A stretch of 35,170 nucleotides of DNA from contig CAIQQJ010000179.1 of the NCBI GenBank assembly GCA_903873905.1, positions 1 to 35,170 of the forward strand. The letters run 5' to 3'. Position 1 is the first letter of the stretch. The number at the start of each line of letters is the position of its first letter. Below are positions 16,933-25,333 of the stretch, one piece after another. Position numbers and translations under genes: made by a program. Origin of the DNA: an uncultured Flavobacteriales bacterium. Lineage in GTDB: Bacteria > Bacteroidota > Bacteroidia > Palsa-965. Below the pieces are notes generated by a model that saw nothing but the letters and a program-made list of their open reading frames with translations, did not search any database and was not told the origin of the DNA.

Positions 16933-18852
16933 ATGAAAAAAATATTTCTTCTCTCCATTTTCTCATTGCCATTATTTCTCAATGCGCAAATCGATTTACA
17001 AACCATTTCAAATGTTGAGAAAAAAGGTTTTGGTGCAAATCGTCTCGCCCCGGCAATCTTAGCCATTGATAATTCGAATATCATTTATCAGCGTTGCCAT
17101 TGGACAGTTGATCCTGCAGTATATTATATCAATGGTGCTGTCACCACTTATTTCATCCCCAACAATCCTTATTCACAAATGGAATTTGACTTATCTGCTG
17201 CCATGGTAGTGGATAGTGTATTATATCACAACTCACAAATTACGTTCACACACACTGGAGAAATTCTTACAGTAAATTTTCCCGCTTCCCTTCCCGCCGC
17301 AACAGTTGATTCCGTTTCCATTTGTTACCAAGGAATTCCACCCAACAATGGATTCGGTTCATTCGCTACAGATGTTCATGCAGGCACTCCAGTGCTTTGG
17401 ACATTGTCGGAACCTTATGGCGCAAAAGACTGGTGGCCTTGCAAACAAAATCTTTCCGATAAAATTGATTCGATAGATATCATTGTCACAAGCCCTTCTG
17501 CTTATCGTGCTGCGAGCAATGGAATTCTTGTGAATGATTTTGTTTCAGGACCCAACCGGATTTGTGAATGGAAACATCGTTATCCAATTGCAGCGTATCT
17601 GGTTTGTTTTGCAGTTTCAAATTATTCCGTTTATACCAATCTTGTTCCTTTCAATGGCGATACGGTAAAAGTGATCAATTATGTTTATCCGGAAGATCTC
17701 CCTCTTGCTCAAATTGTTACCCCAGATATTATTCCGCAAATGCAATTATATGACACGCTCTTTGGAGAATATCCTTTTCATTATGAAAAATATGGTCACA
17801 CAGAATTTGGTTGGGGTGGTGGAATGGAACATCAAACGATGACTTTCATAGGTGGATTTTCTTACGAATTACTTTCTCATGAATTGGCACATCATTGGTT
17901 CGGTGATAAAGTAACGTGCGCAAACTGGCACGACATCTGGCTCAACGAAGGTTTTGCCACTTACTGCGCAGGATTGTGTTACGAACATTATGCACCAACT
18001 ATTTATTGGATGCCGTACATCACAGGAAGAATGAGTAATGTAACGAGCCAACCCGACGGTTCTGTTTATTGTGGAGATACCACTACCGTGAATCGTGTAT
18101 TCGATTCGCGACTTTCCTATGCAAAAGGAGGACTCATTTTACACACGCTTCGTTGGGTAATTGGCGATAGCGCATTTTTTGCTGGTATAAATAATTATTT
18201 GAACCACTATGCATACGGCTTCGCAACTACTGCAAATTTCCAACACGAGATGGAACTTTCAAGTGGACAAAATCTTTCCTGGTATTTTGCAGATTGGTTT
18301 ATGGGTGAAGGTTTTCCTTCTTACCATTTTTCATGGAATGAGAATGCGAGTAATCTCGCTTCGTTCACTGTTAATCAAACACAGTCGCATGCATCTGTTC
18401 CATTTTACGAATTGCCTTTGCAAATTAAATTCAAAAATGCAACACAGGATACAATCATACGCGTACAAAATAATTTTTCCGGTGAATCTTTTTCAGTGCA
18501 ACTTTCATTTCATGCCGACAGTCTGATTTTCGATCCGAACTATTGGATTATTTCCGCAAACAATACGATTGTCAGTGGCATCAATCAATTGACCATCGAC
18601 AATTCCATTTCAGTTTTTCCAAATCCTAGCGCCGACCAACTTTCTATTCAAAACGGAAATGGTTTTACAGGAAATGCAAAAGCAAAAATTGTTGACGCCA
18701 AGGGAAAATTGGTTTTGGAAAAGAATTTTATTTTCTCAACTTCTACCAATCAAAACATTATCGACATCAGTATGCTTTCAAGCGGCTTGTATTTTGTTAC
18801 AATCGAAACGGAAAAGAAAAGCTTTTCAACGAAATTTGTAAAAGGGAAATAG
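16933..18852 (+). CDS. M1 family metallopeptidase with type A T9SS sorting domain
   Basis: This 639-residue protein has a signal peptide (MKKIFLLSIFSLPLFLNA-Q), an N-terminal M1 beta domain, and the zinc site HELAHH (H316, E317, H320) with the third ligand E339 in NEGFATY, exactly 18 residues after the motif as in gluzincins. The exopeptidase motif is GMEH (297-300) instead of classic GAMEN, a form seen in other Bacteroidota M1 enzymes. The C-terminal 80 residues form a type A T9SS sorting domain (ISVFPNPSADQLSI ... GLYFVTIETE). The aminopeptidase is therefore predicted to be secreted through T9SS and attached to, or released from, the cell surface. A TATCTTTA box lies at 16907-16914. It is downstream of the prolyl oligopeptidase, with 192 bases between them. 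Confidence 0.94.
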   Translation: MKKIFLLSIFSLPLFLNAQIDLQTISNVEKKGFGANRLAPAILAIDNSNIIYQRCHWTVDPAVYYINGAVTTYFIPNNPYSQMEFDLSAAMVVDSVLYHNSQITFTHTGEILTVNFPASLPAATVDSVSICYQGIPPNNGFGSFATDVHAGTPVLWTLSEPYGAKDWWPCKQNLSDKIDSIDIIVTSPSAYRAASNGILVNDFVSGPNRICEWKHRYPIAAYLVCFAVSNYSVYTNLVPFNGDTVKVINYVYPEDLPLAQIVTPDIIPQMQLYDTLFGEYPFHYEKYGHTEFGWGGGMEHQTMTFIGGFSYELLSHELAHHWFGDKVTCANWHDIWLNEGFATYCAGLCYEHYAPTIYWMPYITGRMSNVTSQPDGSVYCGDTTTVNRVFDSRLSYAKGGLILHTLRWVIGDSAFFAGINNYLNHYAYGFATTANFQHEMELSSGQNLSWYFADWFMGEGFPSYHFSWNENASNLASFTVNQTQSHASVPFYELPLQIKFKNATQDTIIRVQNNFSGESFSVQLSFHADSLIFDPNYWIISANNTIVSGINQLTIDNSISVFPNPSADQLSIQNGNGFTGNAKAKIVDAKGKLVLEKNFIFSTSTNQNIIDISMLSSGLYFVTIETEKKSFSTKFVKGK

Positions 18853-19063
18853 CCGAAGAATTGGCGTTTTTTTACTGATAACTGCCACTCATTTGTCTGC
18901 TTGTGCAACAAGTCTTTTCAGCATCGAGACGGTTCTTTCATATTTCATCTGCCACCAGCTCCTTTTTGACTACTGCCTTTTTTTTCGCCCAAGGACTTTT
19001 TTTTTCATTGGTAATCTGCCACATAGTGGTCCCTTTGGGATAATCAAATAATCTGTAATCATA

Positions 19064-19179
19064 AGGGCGTGTCCCTCCTGCGTCGGGTCGGGCTATTCGT
19101 TGCAAGTCCTCAGCCGCAGTGTCGGGTTTGAAAACCCAATACTGCGGCTTCCGGGCTTTCCGCTACTATCCCTCACGCA
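19064..19179 (+). repeat. Dispersed intergenic repeat, copy B
   Basis: AGGGCGTGTCCC opens the element, GTCGGGCT follows, and CGCTACTATCCCTCACGCA closes it. Compared with copy A it carries an internal hairpin with arms AGCCGCAGT (19112-19120) and ACTGCGGCT (19141-19149) and a nested GGGTTT/AAACCC. The longer interior with conserved ends looks like an element that tolerates hairpin inserts. Confidence 0.72.
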
Positions 19180-19233
19180 GACTTTATTTTTCTTGTCTGG
19201 CAAGTTAAATTCAAAAAGAGAATGACAAAAAAA

Positions 19234-19270
19234 TACTCAGTCAGACAATTATTATTTGTCAGACTGAGTA
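19234..19270 (-). terminator. Intrinsic terminator of the pnt operon
   Basis: The 15-base arms (19234-19248 and 19256-19270) pair with a single A-A mismatch across a 7-base loop. On the minus strand the stem is followed by seven T. It lies about 60 bases after the pntB stop. Confidence 0.9.
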
Positions 19271-19327
19271 GATTTCGACTGCAATAATTGTCGAAGAAAA
19301 TCTGATCCTTCGAAATCGTATCGAAGG

Positions 19328-20770
19328 CTAGAGTGTTTTCAATTCCGCAACCAATTCTGTCAAAGCTTTCTTCGCATCACCAAAGAACATCGAACATTTT
19401 GGATCGTAGAATAATAAGTTGTCGATACCAGCGTAACCTGCATTCATAGAACGCTTATTTACGATAACATGTTTCGCTTTATCAACTTCAAGAATTGGCA
19501 TTCCATAAATTGGTGAAGAAGGATCTGTTTTCGCTGCTGGATTGACAACGTCATTCGCTCCAACAATCAAAACAACATCTGTATTTGGGAAATCAGCGTT
19601 GATTTCATCCATTTCAACCAACTTGTCGTAATCAACATTTGATTCCGCAAGCAAAACGTTCATGTGACCTGGCATACGTCCTGCAACAGGATGGATTGCG
19701 TATTTCACTTCCACACCACGCTCTTCCAATAACAATTCCAATTCATGAATAACGTGTTGTGCTTGTGCAACTGCAAGTCCGTAACCAGGAACAATTACAA
19801 CTTTTTTGGAATAATTCATCAACACCGCAAGATCACTCACATTAATATCCTTGATCGAACCTTTTGTTTCATCTCCACCAGCTGCTGCTCCACCGCCACC
19901 AAATGCGCCGAAAATAACATTGCTCAAAGGACGATTCATCGCTTTACACATCGCAAGTGTAAGCAATGTTCCAGCAGATCCAACTAAAATTCCTCCAGTC
20001 AACATCGCGTAATTTCCATAAAGGAATCCACCAAATGCTGCAGCTAATCCTGTAAATGAGTTTAGCAAAGAAATTACAACTGGCATATCGGCACCTCCAA
20101 TAGGCAATGCGAAAAGCACTCCGTAAACAATTGCCGCTGCAAAAAGCAAATACAAATACAGATTTGCACTTGAAGAAATTACTGTTTCCAATGAATTATC
20201 AGCAACGTGTGTAAAAGCTGAATGATTCGTTCCTGGACCAACCACCATATAAGCTGCAAATGCAAGAACCGCCAACATAAAAACATTGTTGATGACATTA
20301 TAAGCAGGAAGACGAACTGGTTTATTTAATGTTCCATTCAATTTCAAAAATGCAATAACAGATCCCGAAAAAGAAACACTTCCAATTACCAATCCTGCGA
20401 TAATAGGAATCAACGAACCGACACTGTTCATGTTGTGTTGGTATTCCATCAATCCAATCAACGCAGCACAAGCACCACCCATTCCATTGAAAATGGAAAC
20501 AAGTTCAGGCATTTTTGTCATTTGCACTTTTTTCGCTGCCATCCAACCTACAATTGATCCAAGAACAATTGCTCCCGCGATCAAACCATAAATCAAAGGA
20601 CTTACTTCATTGGTATGCAAAAAAATCGTTCCGAAAATTGCAATGGTCATTCCAAATGCCCCAATGAGATTTCCTTTACGAGCGGTTTTTGCATTTCCCA
20701 TCATCTTGAGACCGATAATGAAAGTTACCGAACCAATGAGATAACAAACTTCTAATAGATTAGTTTTCAT
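19328..20770 (-). CDS. pntB: NAD(P) transhydrogenase subunit beta
   Basis: This 480-residue subunit has about nine membrane helices in its first 280 residues (domain II) and a soluble NADP(H)-binding domain III at the C-terminus. Domain III shows the Rossmann-like GYGLAVAQAQHVIHEL motif, the HPVAGRMPGHMNVLLAE segment, the VGANDVVNPAA loop and the KRSMNAGYAG NADP-phosphate site, all family hallmarks. The enzyme couples proton re-entry to hydride transfer from NADH to NADP+, supplying NADPH. It is the last gene of the pntAA-pntAB-pntB operon. A 78-base gap of AT-rich micro-repeat separates it from pntAB. Confidence 0.96.
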   Translation of the reverse strand: MKTNLLEVCYLIGSVTFIIGLKMMGNAKTARKGNLIGAFGMTIAIFGTIFLHTNEVSPLIYGLIAGAIVLGSIVGWMAAKKVQMTKMPELVSIFNGMGGACAALIGLMEYQHNMNSVGSLIPIIAGLVIGSVSFSGSVIAFLKLNGTLNKPVRLPAYNVINNVFMLAVLAFAAYMVVGPGTNHSAFTHVADNSLETVISSSANLYLYLLFAAAIVYGVLFALPIGGADMPVVISLLNSFTGLAAAFGGFLYGNYAMLTGGILVGSAGTLLTLAMCKAMNRPLSNVIFGAFGGGGAAAGGDETKGSIKDINVSDLAVLMNYSKKVVIVPGYGLAVAQAQHVIHELELLLEERGVEVKYAIHPVAGRMPGHMNVLLAESNVDYDKLVEMDEINADFPNTDVVLIVGANDVVNPAAKTDPSSPIYGMPILEVDKAKHVIVNKRSMNAGYAGIDNLLFYDPKCSMFFGDAKKALTELVAELKTL

Positions 20771-20848
20771 AAATTATAAAATTCAAAGATTCAATGATTA
20801 AACAATTCGAATTTCGAAATCCTAAATTCGAAAATTATAAATTGTTTT
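20771..20848. repeat. AT-rich micro-repeat spacer inside the pnt operon
   Basis: The spacer is built from short units such as ATTCGAAA and AATTTCGAAAT, with partial inverted symmetry (AATTCGAATTTCG around 20810). It begins right after the pntAB stop. The other operon gap (21179-21195) is only 17 bases. Confidence 0.5.
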
Positions 20849-21178
20849 TTATTTCTTTTTCTTGAACATTTCCAACATTCGGTCGGTAACAACAAATCCA
20901 CCAACAACGTTTAGAGTTCCAAGCAAAACTGCGAGTGATCCTAAAATCAAAGCCAGCATTGTTGGATTCTCCATGTGCACCATTACGTGAATGGCTCCCA
21001 CGATTACAACACCGTGAATCGCATTTGCACCGGACATCAAAGGTGTGTGAAGTACAGTTGGTACACCACCGATAACTTCGATTCCAACAAAAACGGAAAG
21101 AATGACAAAATAAAGCATCCCTTTATTGTCATTGATGAATGCTAAAACATTTTTAGCGATTTCGTGAACTTCGTGCAT
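20849..21178 (-). CDS. pntAB: NAD(P) transhydrogenase subunit alpha, membrane part
   Basis: This 109-residue protein equals the C-terminal membrane portion of the E. coli PntA chain, encoded as a separate gene. Three hydrophobic helices are visible, with the family segment GGVPTVLHTPLMSGANAIHGVV. It completes the proton channel with PntB. It lies between pntAA (17-base gap) and pntB. The three-gene split is common outside Enterobacteria. Confidence 0.95.
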   Translation of the reverse strand: MHEVHEIAKNVLAFINDNKGMLYFVILSVFVGIEVIGGVPTVLHTPLMSGANAIHGVVIVGAIHVMVHMENPTMLALILGSLAVLLGTLNVVGGFVVTDRMLEMFKKKK

Positions 21179-21195
21179 AAATTATTTTTTTTGTA

Positions 21196-22326
21196 TTAAG
21201 CTGAAACTGGTTTTGCAACAGAAGGATGAACAGCTACACCATTATGAACGATGAGCGATCCTTTTGTAATTTCCTCTTCCATTTCCCAATTGAATTTGTC
21301 TTTATCGGCAAGATGAAGTAGGAAGGTTGCAATATTTTTCGCGTAAAGATCGCTTGCATTCATCGGCAGCAAAGAAGGAATATTTCCTTCGCCGATAATT
21401 GTAACACCATTCTTCACAACATTTTTATTCAATTCGCTTCCCACAACATTTCCACCCGACTCAACTGCCATGTCGACAATTACAGAACCGAATTTCATGC
21501 TCTTCACCATTTCTTCCGTCATGAGTAAAGGAGCTTTTCTTCCAGGGATCAAAGCGGTAGTAATAACGATATCAGCCGCCATCACATGTTTACCAACAAG
21601 TTCCTGTTGCATTTTCAAGAATTCTTCAGAAACACCTTTCACATATCCGCCTTCAATTTTTACAGAAGCATCACCTTTCACTTCAATGAATTTTCCACCG
21701 AGTGATTCAACTTGCTCTTTTGTTTCAGGACGAATATCTGTTACTTCAACAACAGCACCTAAACGTTTTGCAGTTGCAATTGCTTGGAGACCGGCAACAC
21801 CAGCACCAAAGATTACAATTTTACAAGGCTTGATTGTTCCTGCTGCAGTGGTCATCATTGGAAGAATTTTTCCAATGTGATTGGCTGCCATTAGAACGGC
21901 TTTGTAACCTGCAAGATTCGCTTGAGAACTTAGCGCATCCATTTTCTGTGCGCGTGAAATTCTTGGAACAGCATCAACTGAAAATGCGGAGATTCCTGCT
22001 TTGCAACAAGCACTCACCACATCAGGATTTGTTCCTGCGAATAAAAACGAAAGAAGAATTGCGTCTTTCTTCATTCCAGCAATTTCTTCTGGAGAAGGAG
22101 CATTCACTTTCAAAATCACATCCGCATCAGCGTAAAGTTTTTTCGCATCGGCAACTATCGTTGCACCTGCAGCTGTATAAGCTTCATCAGCGAAAAAGGA
22201 ATTCATACCAGCACCACTTTCAATGTTTACTTCAAAACCTTTTTTCACAAGGTCTTTCACCACATCAGGCGTAAGTGCTACACGATTTTCCTTGAACTTA
22301 GTTTCTTTTGGTACTGCTAGTTTCAT
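21196..22326 (-). CDS. pntAA: NAD(P) transhydrogenase subunit alpha, NAD-binding part
   Basis: This 376-residue soluble domain I binds NAD(H). Its N-terminus (KLAVPKETKFKENRVALTPD) is shared with alanine dehydrogenase. The RISRAQKMDALSSQANLAGY segment is specific for transhydrogenase, and the Rossmann motif GAGVAGLQAIATAKRLGAVVEV ends with the acidic residue D of TDIRPE, as expected for NAD preference. It is the first gene of the operon. The ATG at 22326 gives the usual family N-terminus. About 207 bases separate it from the divergent YkgJ-like gene. Confidence 0.96.
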   Translation of the reverse strand: MKLAVPKETKFKENRVALTPDVVKDLVKKGFEVNIESGAGMNSFFADEAYTAAGATIVADAKKLYADADVILKVNAPSPEEIAGMKKDAILLSFLFAGTNPDVVSACCKAGISAFSVDAVPRISRAQKMDALSSQANLAGYKAVLMAANHIGKILPMMTTAAGTIKPCKIVIFGAGVAGLQAIATAKRLGAVVEVTDIRPETKEQVESLGGKFIEVKGDASVKIEGGYVKGVSEEFLKMQQELVGKHVMAADIVITTALIPGRKAPLLMTEEMVKSMKFGSVIVDMAVESGGNVVGSELNKNVVKNGVTIIGEGNIPSLLPMNASDLYAKNIATFLLHLADKDKFNWEMEEEITKGSLIVHNGVAVHPSVAKPVSA

Positions 22327-22533
22327 TTCTTATTTAGATAATTCCGTTTCAGGTTGGTAGAAAAGAAGGACGAAAATACTAAAAATAATCAATGAGGTCC
22401 GTTGGAAATAACTCTAAGTCTACTCTTCCTATTCACACTATAAGTGAAGATTATTTTTGAATGTTGAAAACGTGACTTAAATCATATTTTATTCCACTTG
22501 AAATGAATTCAAAATTCACCGTATTTTTATCAA

Positions 22534-23016
22534 ATGGGACTAGCACAATTCCGTGAAGAGGCTGCATCAGCAAAAAAAGCAAACGAAAAATTATTCGAAA
22601 AACTGGCGCGCACCAAACCAAAAGATTTGGACGACACGATTCATAAATTGCATGATGAAGTTTTCGAGGAAATAGATTGTATGAAATGTGCGAATTGTTG
22701 CAAAACAATTTCTCCCATTTTCAAACAGAAAGATATGGAACGTGTTGCGAAGGCACTGAAGATGGGTGTCGGGCCTTTCATTGAAAAATATTTATTCATG
22801 GATGAGGATGGAGATTTTGTTTTGAATACAGCGCCGTGTCCCTTTCTGGATTCTGAAAATTATTGCATTGTTTATGAAGACCGTCCTACTGCGTGTCGTG
22901 GTTATCCTCACACAGATAGAAAACGCGTTCACCAAATTCTCGACATCACCATGAGAAATACAATGGTGTGTCCTGCTGTTTTGGAAATTGCAAATCGCTT
23001 GAAGGAAATTTATTGA
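22534..23016 (+). CDS. YkgJ-family cysteine cluster protein
   Basis: This 160-residue protein has a CxxCxxCC motif (C49, C52, C55, C56) and further Cys at 102, 111 and 121 in the contexts APCPFLD, YCIVYEDRP and TACRGYP. This is the pattern of the YkgJ/UPF0153 zinc- or iron-chelating domain. An N-terminal helical stretch of about 45 residues precedes the domain. It is cytoplasmic, with no signal peptide. The biological role of the family is unclear; metal or Fe-S binding is inferred. The stop TGA is the first part of a perfect 16-base palindrome TGAAAAACGTTTTTCA (23014-23029), followed by a short T run, which could act as a weak terminator. Confidence 0.9.
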   Translation: MGLAQFREEAASAKKANEKLFEKLARTKPKDLDDTIHKLHDEVFEEIDCMKCANCCKTISPIFKQKDMERVAKALKMGVGPFIEKYLFMDEDGDFVLNTAPCPFLDSENYCIVYEDRPTACRGYPHTDRKRVHQILDITMRNTMVCPAVLEIANRLKEIY

Positions 23017-23080
23017 AAAACGTTTTTCAGTAATACTTTTTATTGCCACCAAGACACAAAGTAGCTCAGCAAACTATTAT

Positions 23081-23172
23081 TGCGTGAGGGATAGTAGTGG
23101 TTACCCCTCAGCTCACTGATAATTTATTTTAGAAAAAAAATCGCGAGGCGTAAAAGCGAATAGCGAGCCCTA
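23081..23172 (-). repeat. Dispersed intergenic repeat, copy C (reverse orientation)
   Basis: Read on the minus strand it starts with AGGGCTCGCTATTCGC and ends with CTACTATCCCTCACGCA, the same end as copies A and B. The interior is different and AT-rich. It lies between the YkgJ-like gene and the PorE-like gene. Confidence 0.6.
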
Positions 23173-23242
23173 ATTCTAGAAAATTCGGAAGTCAAAAAAG
23201 GGGTAGCGCAAGTTGAAAAAAAATATTATCCCTTCCTAAACA

Positions 23243-25228
23243 TCAATGTAGATTTTGCACCCACGCATCCGCAAACTCTTTCCTTGCTTCCCTTGCTAAC
23301 GCTACTGCTTCATCTTGTGTGGCTGGATGGCCAACAGTAACGTACATGAATCCATTTACTTTATTGTAGGCGAGTTGAACTTTTGGATATTGTGGTTTGT
23401 CTTTCACTTTTAATTCCATTCGTTTCGCATAATCAATATTCTTAAATGATCCGATTACGACGTAAAAGCCAGGTTCTGCTGGAGTAACATTATCTTCTTG
23501 GGTAAAGTGGCTGCTAGAATCATTCACCGTGCGAATGCCATGCAATTTGTCGATGATTTGTGTGTTCTTCTGAATTGTAACAACATTCATGGAATCCTTC
23601 GAACTCAACTTTCCGAATTTTTCAGGATGTGCCATCCTAAATTCATCAGAATAAAAATTCACATTGATTTCATGCGTAGTATAGGTCTGAATTTCTGTCG
23701 CATCGTAAGTTTTCAAAGAGTCATCCTGACCACTAACCAGAAAATACAATTTGTAGTTCTCTCCCTTAGGTAAATTGATTGTATAATTTCCGTTATCTGC
23801 ACTGGCACTATAATCACCTTGAATATCGCTTTTGTTTGTATAGGCTACTGTCACCGTGGCCGACGTTGGTTTATCATCTAAGGTCACTTTTCCGCGAAGC
23901 GTTACCAATTCGGCAGCAGGGATTCCAGGTGATGAAAAATATAAATCCATCATTCCATTTCCTCCACCTCTATTGGAAGAATAAACTGCACTGAATCCAT
24001 CTTTTGCTGGTTGATAAAAAATATCATCAGCAGTACTATTAACTGGCGCACCCATGTTTTGTGCCAACTCCCAACTCTTCATATCTGCTCCTAATCCACA
24101 GAAGAAAATATCATACCCGCCCATACTGTTATGACCGCGAGAACTGAAATATAATGTGTTTTCATTATTACCAAGAAACGGTGCATCATCATCAAATTCC
24201 GTATTCACATTGGCACCAAGATTCAAAATATTTCCCCAAGCGGTATCACCGATTAATGTTGCTCGATAAATATCTTTCCCACCAAATCCACCAACACGAT
24301 CACTTGCAAAATAAATTGTTCTACCGTCTTTTGTAATTGTAACACTTCCTTCCCAAGAATCAGGCTTATTGATTTCACCAGCTAATTTCATAGGAGAAGT
24401 CCAATCTGTTCCAGCTTTTCTTGACATATAAATATCACCACCATCTGAATTGGAAGAACGATAGATATATAAAATAGTTCCATCAGGTGACATGGCTGTT
24501 CCTGCATCATGTTCAATTCCATTTAGATTCTCACTTAATCCCTGTGGAGCAAACCATCCGGACGTAGTAAGTTGAGATTGAAAAATATCTTCATGATAAA
24601 CTCCTGCAGAATCTGATTTCCCAAAAGTGTAATTTTTCCCGCCAGTACATTCAGGACCAGCATAAGTGAAAATAATGGTGGAATCGTTGTGAAAAAGAAT
24701 TGGCGCAAATTCATTGCCAGGAGAATTCAATGGGCGACCGGCATTGGTAACAATGTTATTCGTTTGTTTTCCTGAAATTTCTTTTGCGGAAGAACAATTG
24801 ATGATGTATTGATTGAGTCTTGATTTTTGACTATCGTCCGTTTCTTTTGCCAACTGCAAATTAAATTGTAGGGTGGCATCATCATATTGTCCATTGAGAA
24901 GATAGGCGCGACCAAGAAAAAAATTCACATCTGTAATAGTGGGATCTTTGTCATAGCTGCTTTTAATTAAGCTCAATGCATTTTCAGGATCGCCTTGATA
25001 GATTGCACAAACACCAGCACGAAATTGAAACACTACGTTTTCTGGATGCAGGTCTTTCAATTTCATATAATAACCGAAAGCCTGTTCGTATTCACGTTTT
25101 GCAAACAATGCATCAGCATGACTGATCATTGTTTTTTCACTGCCGGATTGTGCAAATGCAATAACAGGTTGGATTGAAACCAACATTATCAGAACAAAAA
25201 ACCGCAGGTAAAATTTCTTTACGTTCAC
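23243..25228 (-). CDS. PorE-like TPR / beta-propeller / CRD protein with C-terminal SPOR domain
   Basis: The 661-residue protein has a signal peptide (cleavage near AFA-Q at 26). TPR-like helices span about 30-150. A PD40-type beta-propeller spans about 165-435, with repeated GGxDIY(x) strands: GGDIYMS, GGKDIYRAT, GGYDIFFCG and MMDLYFS. A carboxypeptidase-regulatory-like beta sandwich (LRGKVTLDDKPTSATV...) spans about 442-525. The order matches T9SS component PorE, which ends in an OmpA-like peptidoglycan-binding domain. Here the last 75 residues (587-661) instead look like a SPOR domain (PGFYVVIGSFKNIDYAKR ... VNGFMYVTVGHPATQDEAVALAREARKEF). SPOR domains bind denuded septal glycan. The gene follows the PorP/SprF-like gene in one operon, with 105 bases between them. 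I infer a periplasmic wall anchor for the outer-membrane partner. Confidence 0.85.
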   Translation of the reverse strand: MNVKKFYLRFFVLIMLVSIQPVIAFAQSGSEKTMISHADALFAKREYEQAFGYYMKLKDLHPENVVFQFRAGVCAIYQGDPENALSLIKSSYDKDPTITDVNFFLGRAYLLNGQYDDATLQFNLQLAKETDDSQKSRLNQYIINCSSAKEISGKQTNNIVTNAGRPLNSPGNEFAPILFHNDSTIIFTYAGPECTGGKNYTFGKSDSAGVYHEDIFQSQLTTSGWFAPQGLSENLNGIEHDAGTAMSPDGTILYIYRSSNSDGGDIYMSRKAGTDWTSPMKLAGEINKPDSWEGSVTITKDGRTIYFASDRVGGFGGKDIYRATLIGDTAWGNILNLGANVNTEFDDDAPFLGNNENTLYFSSRGHNSMGGYDIFFCGLGADMKSWELAQNMGAPVNSTADDIFYQPAKDGFSAVYSSNRGGGNGMMDLYFSSPGIPAAELVTLRGKVTLDDKPTSATVTVAYTNKSDIQGDYSASADNGNYTINLPKGENYKLYFLVSGQDDSLKTYDATEIQTYTTHEINVNFYSDEFRMAHPEKFGKLSSKDSMNVVTIQKNTQIIDKLHGIRTVNDSSSHFTQEDNVTPAEPGFYVVIGSFKNIDYAKRMELKVKDKPQYPKVQLAYNKVNGFMYVTVGHPATQDEAVALAREARKEFADAWVQNLH

Positions 25229-25333
25229 AAATCACTTATTAAATTCAAAAAACAGGATCAAACTTTTACAGATTCCAAAAGCAATATTCAAATACCGATT
25301 TTTGTAATCTGTTTATTTGTTCTCTGAAATCTT

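Larger units (their letters stand above)
18853..19327. other. Intergenic region, 475 bases, repeats and terminator
   Basis: I see no gene here. The first 200 bases are AT-rich with loose CTGCC-type micro-repeats. A dispersed repeat copy lies at 19064-19179 and the pntB terminator at 19234-19270. A small inverted repeat CCTTCGA / TCGAAGG (19307-19327) sits directly after the pntB stop. Confidence 0.7.

Noticed and set aside
19328-22326. The three-way split of the transhydrogenase as a novelty
   Set aside because: Separate pntAA, pntAB and pntB genes are widespread among bacteria; all domains are complete.
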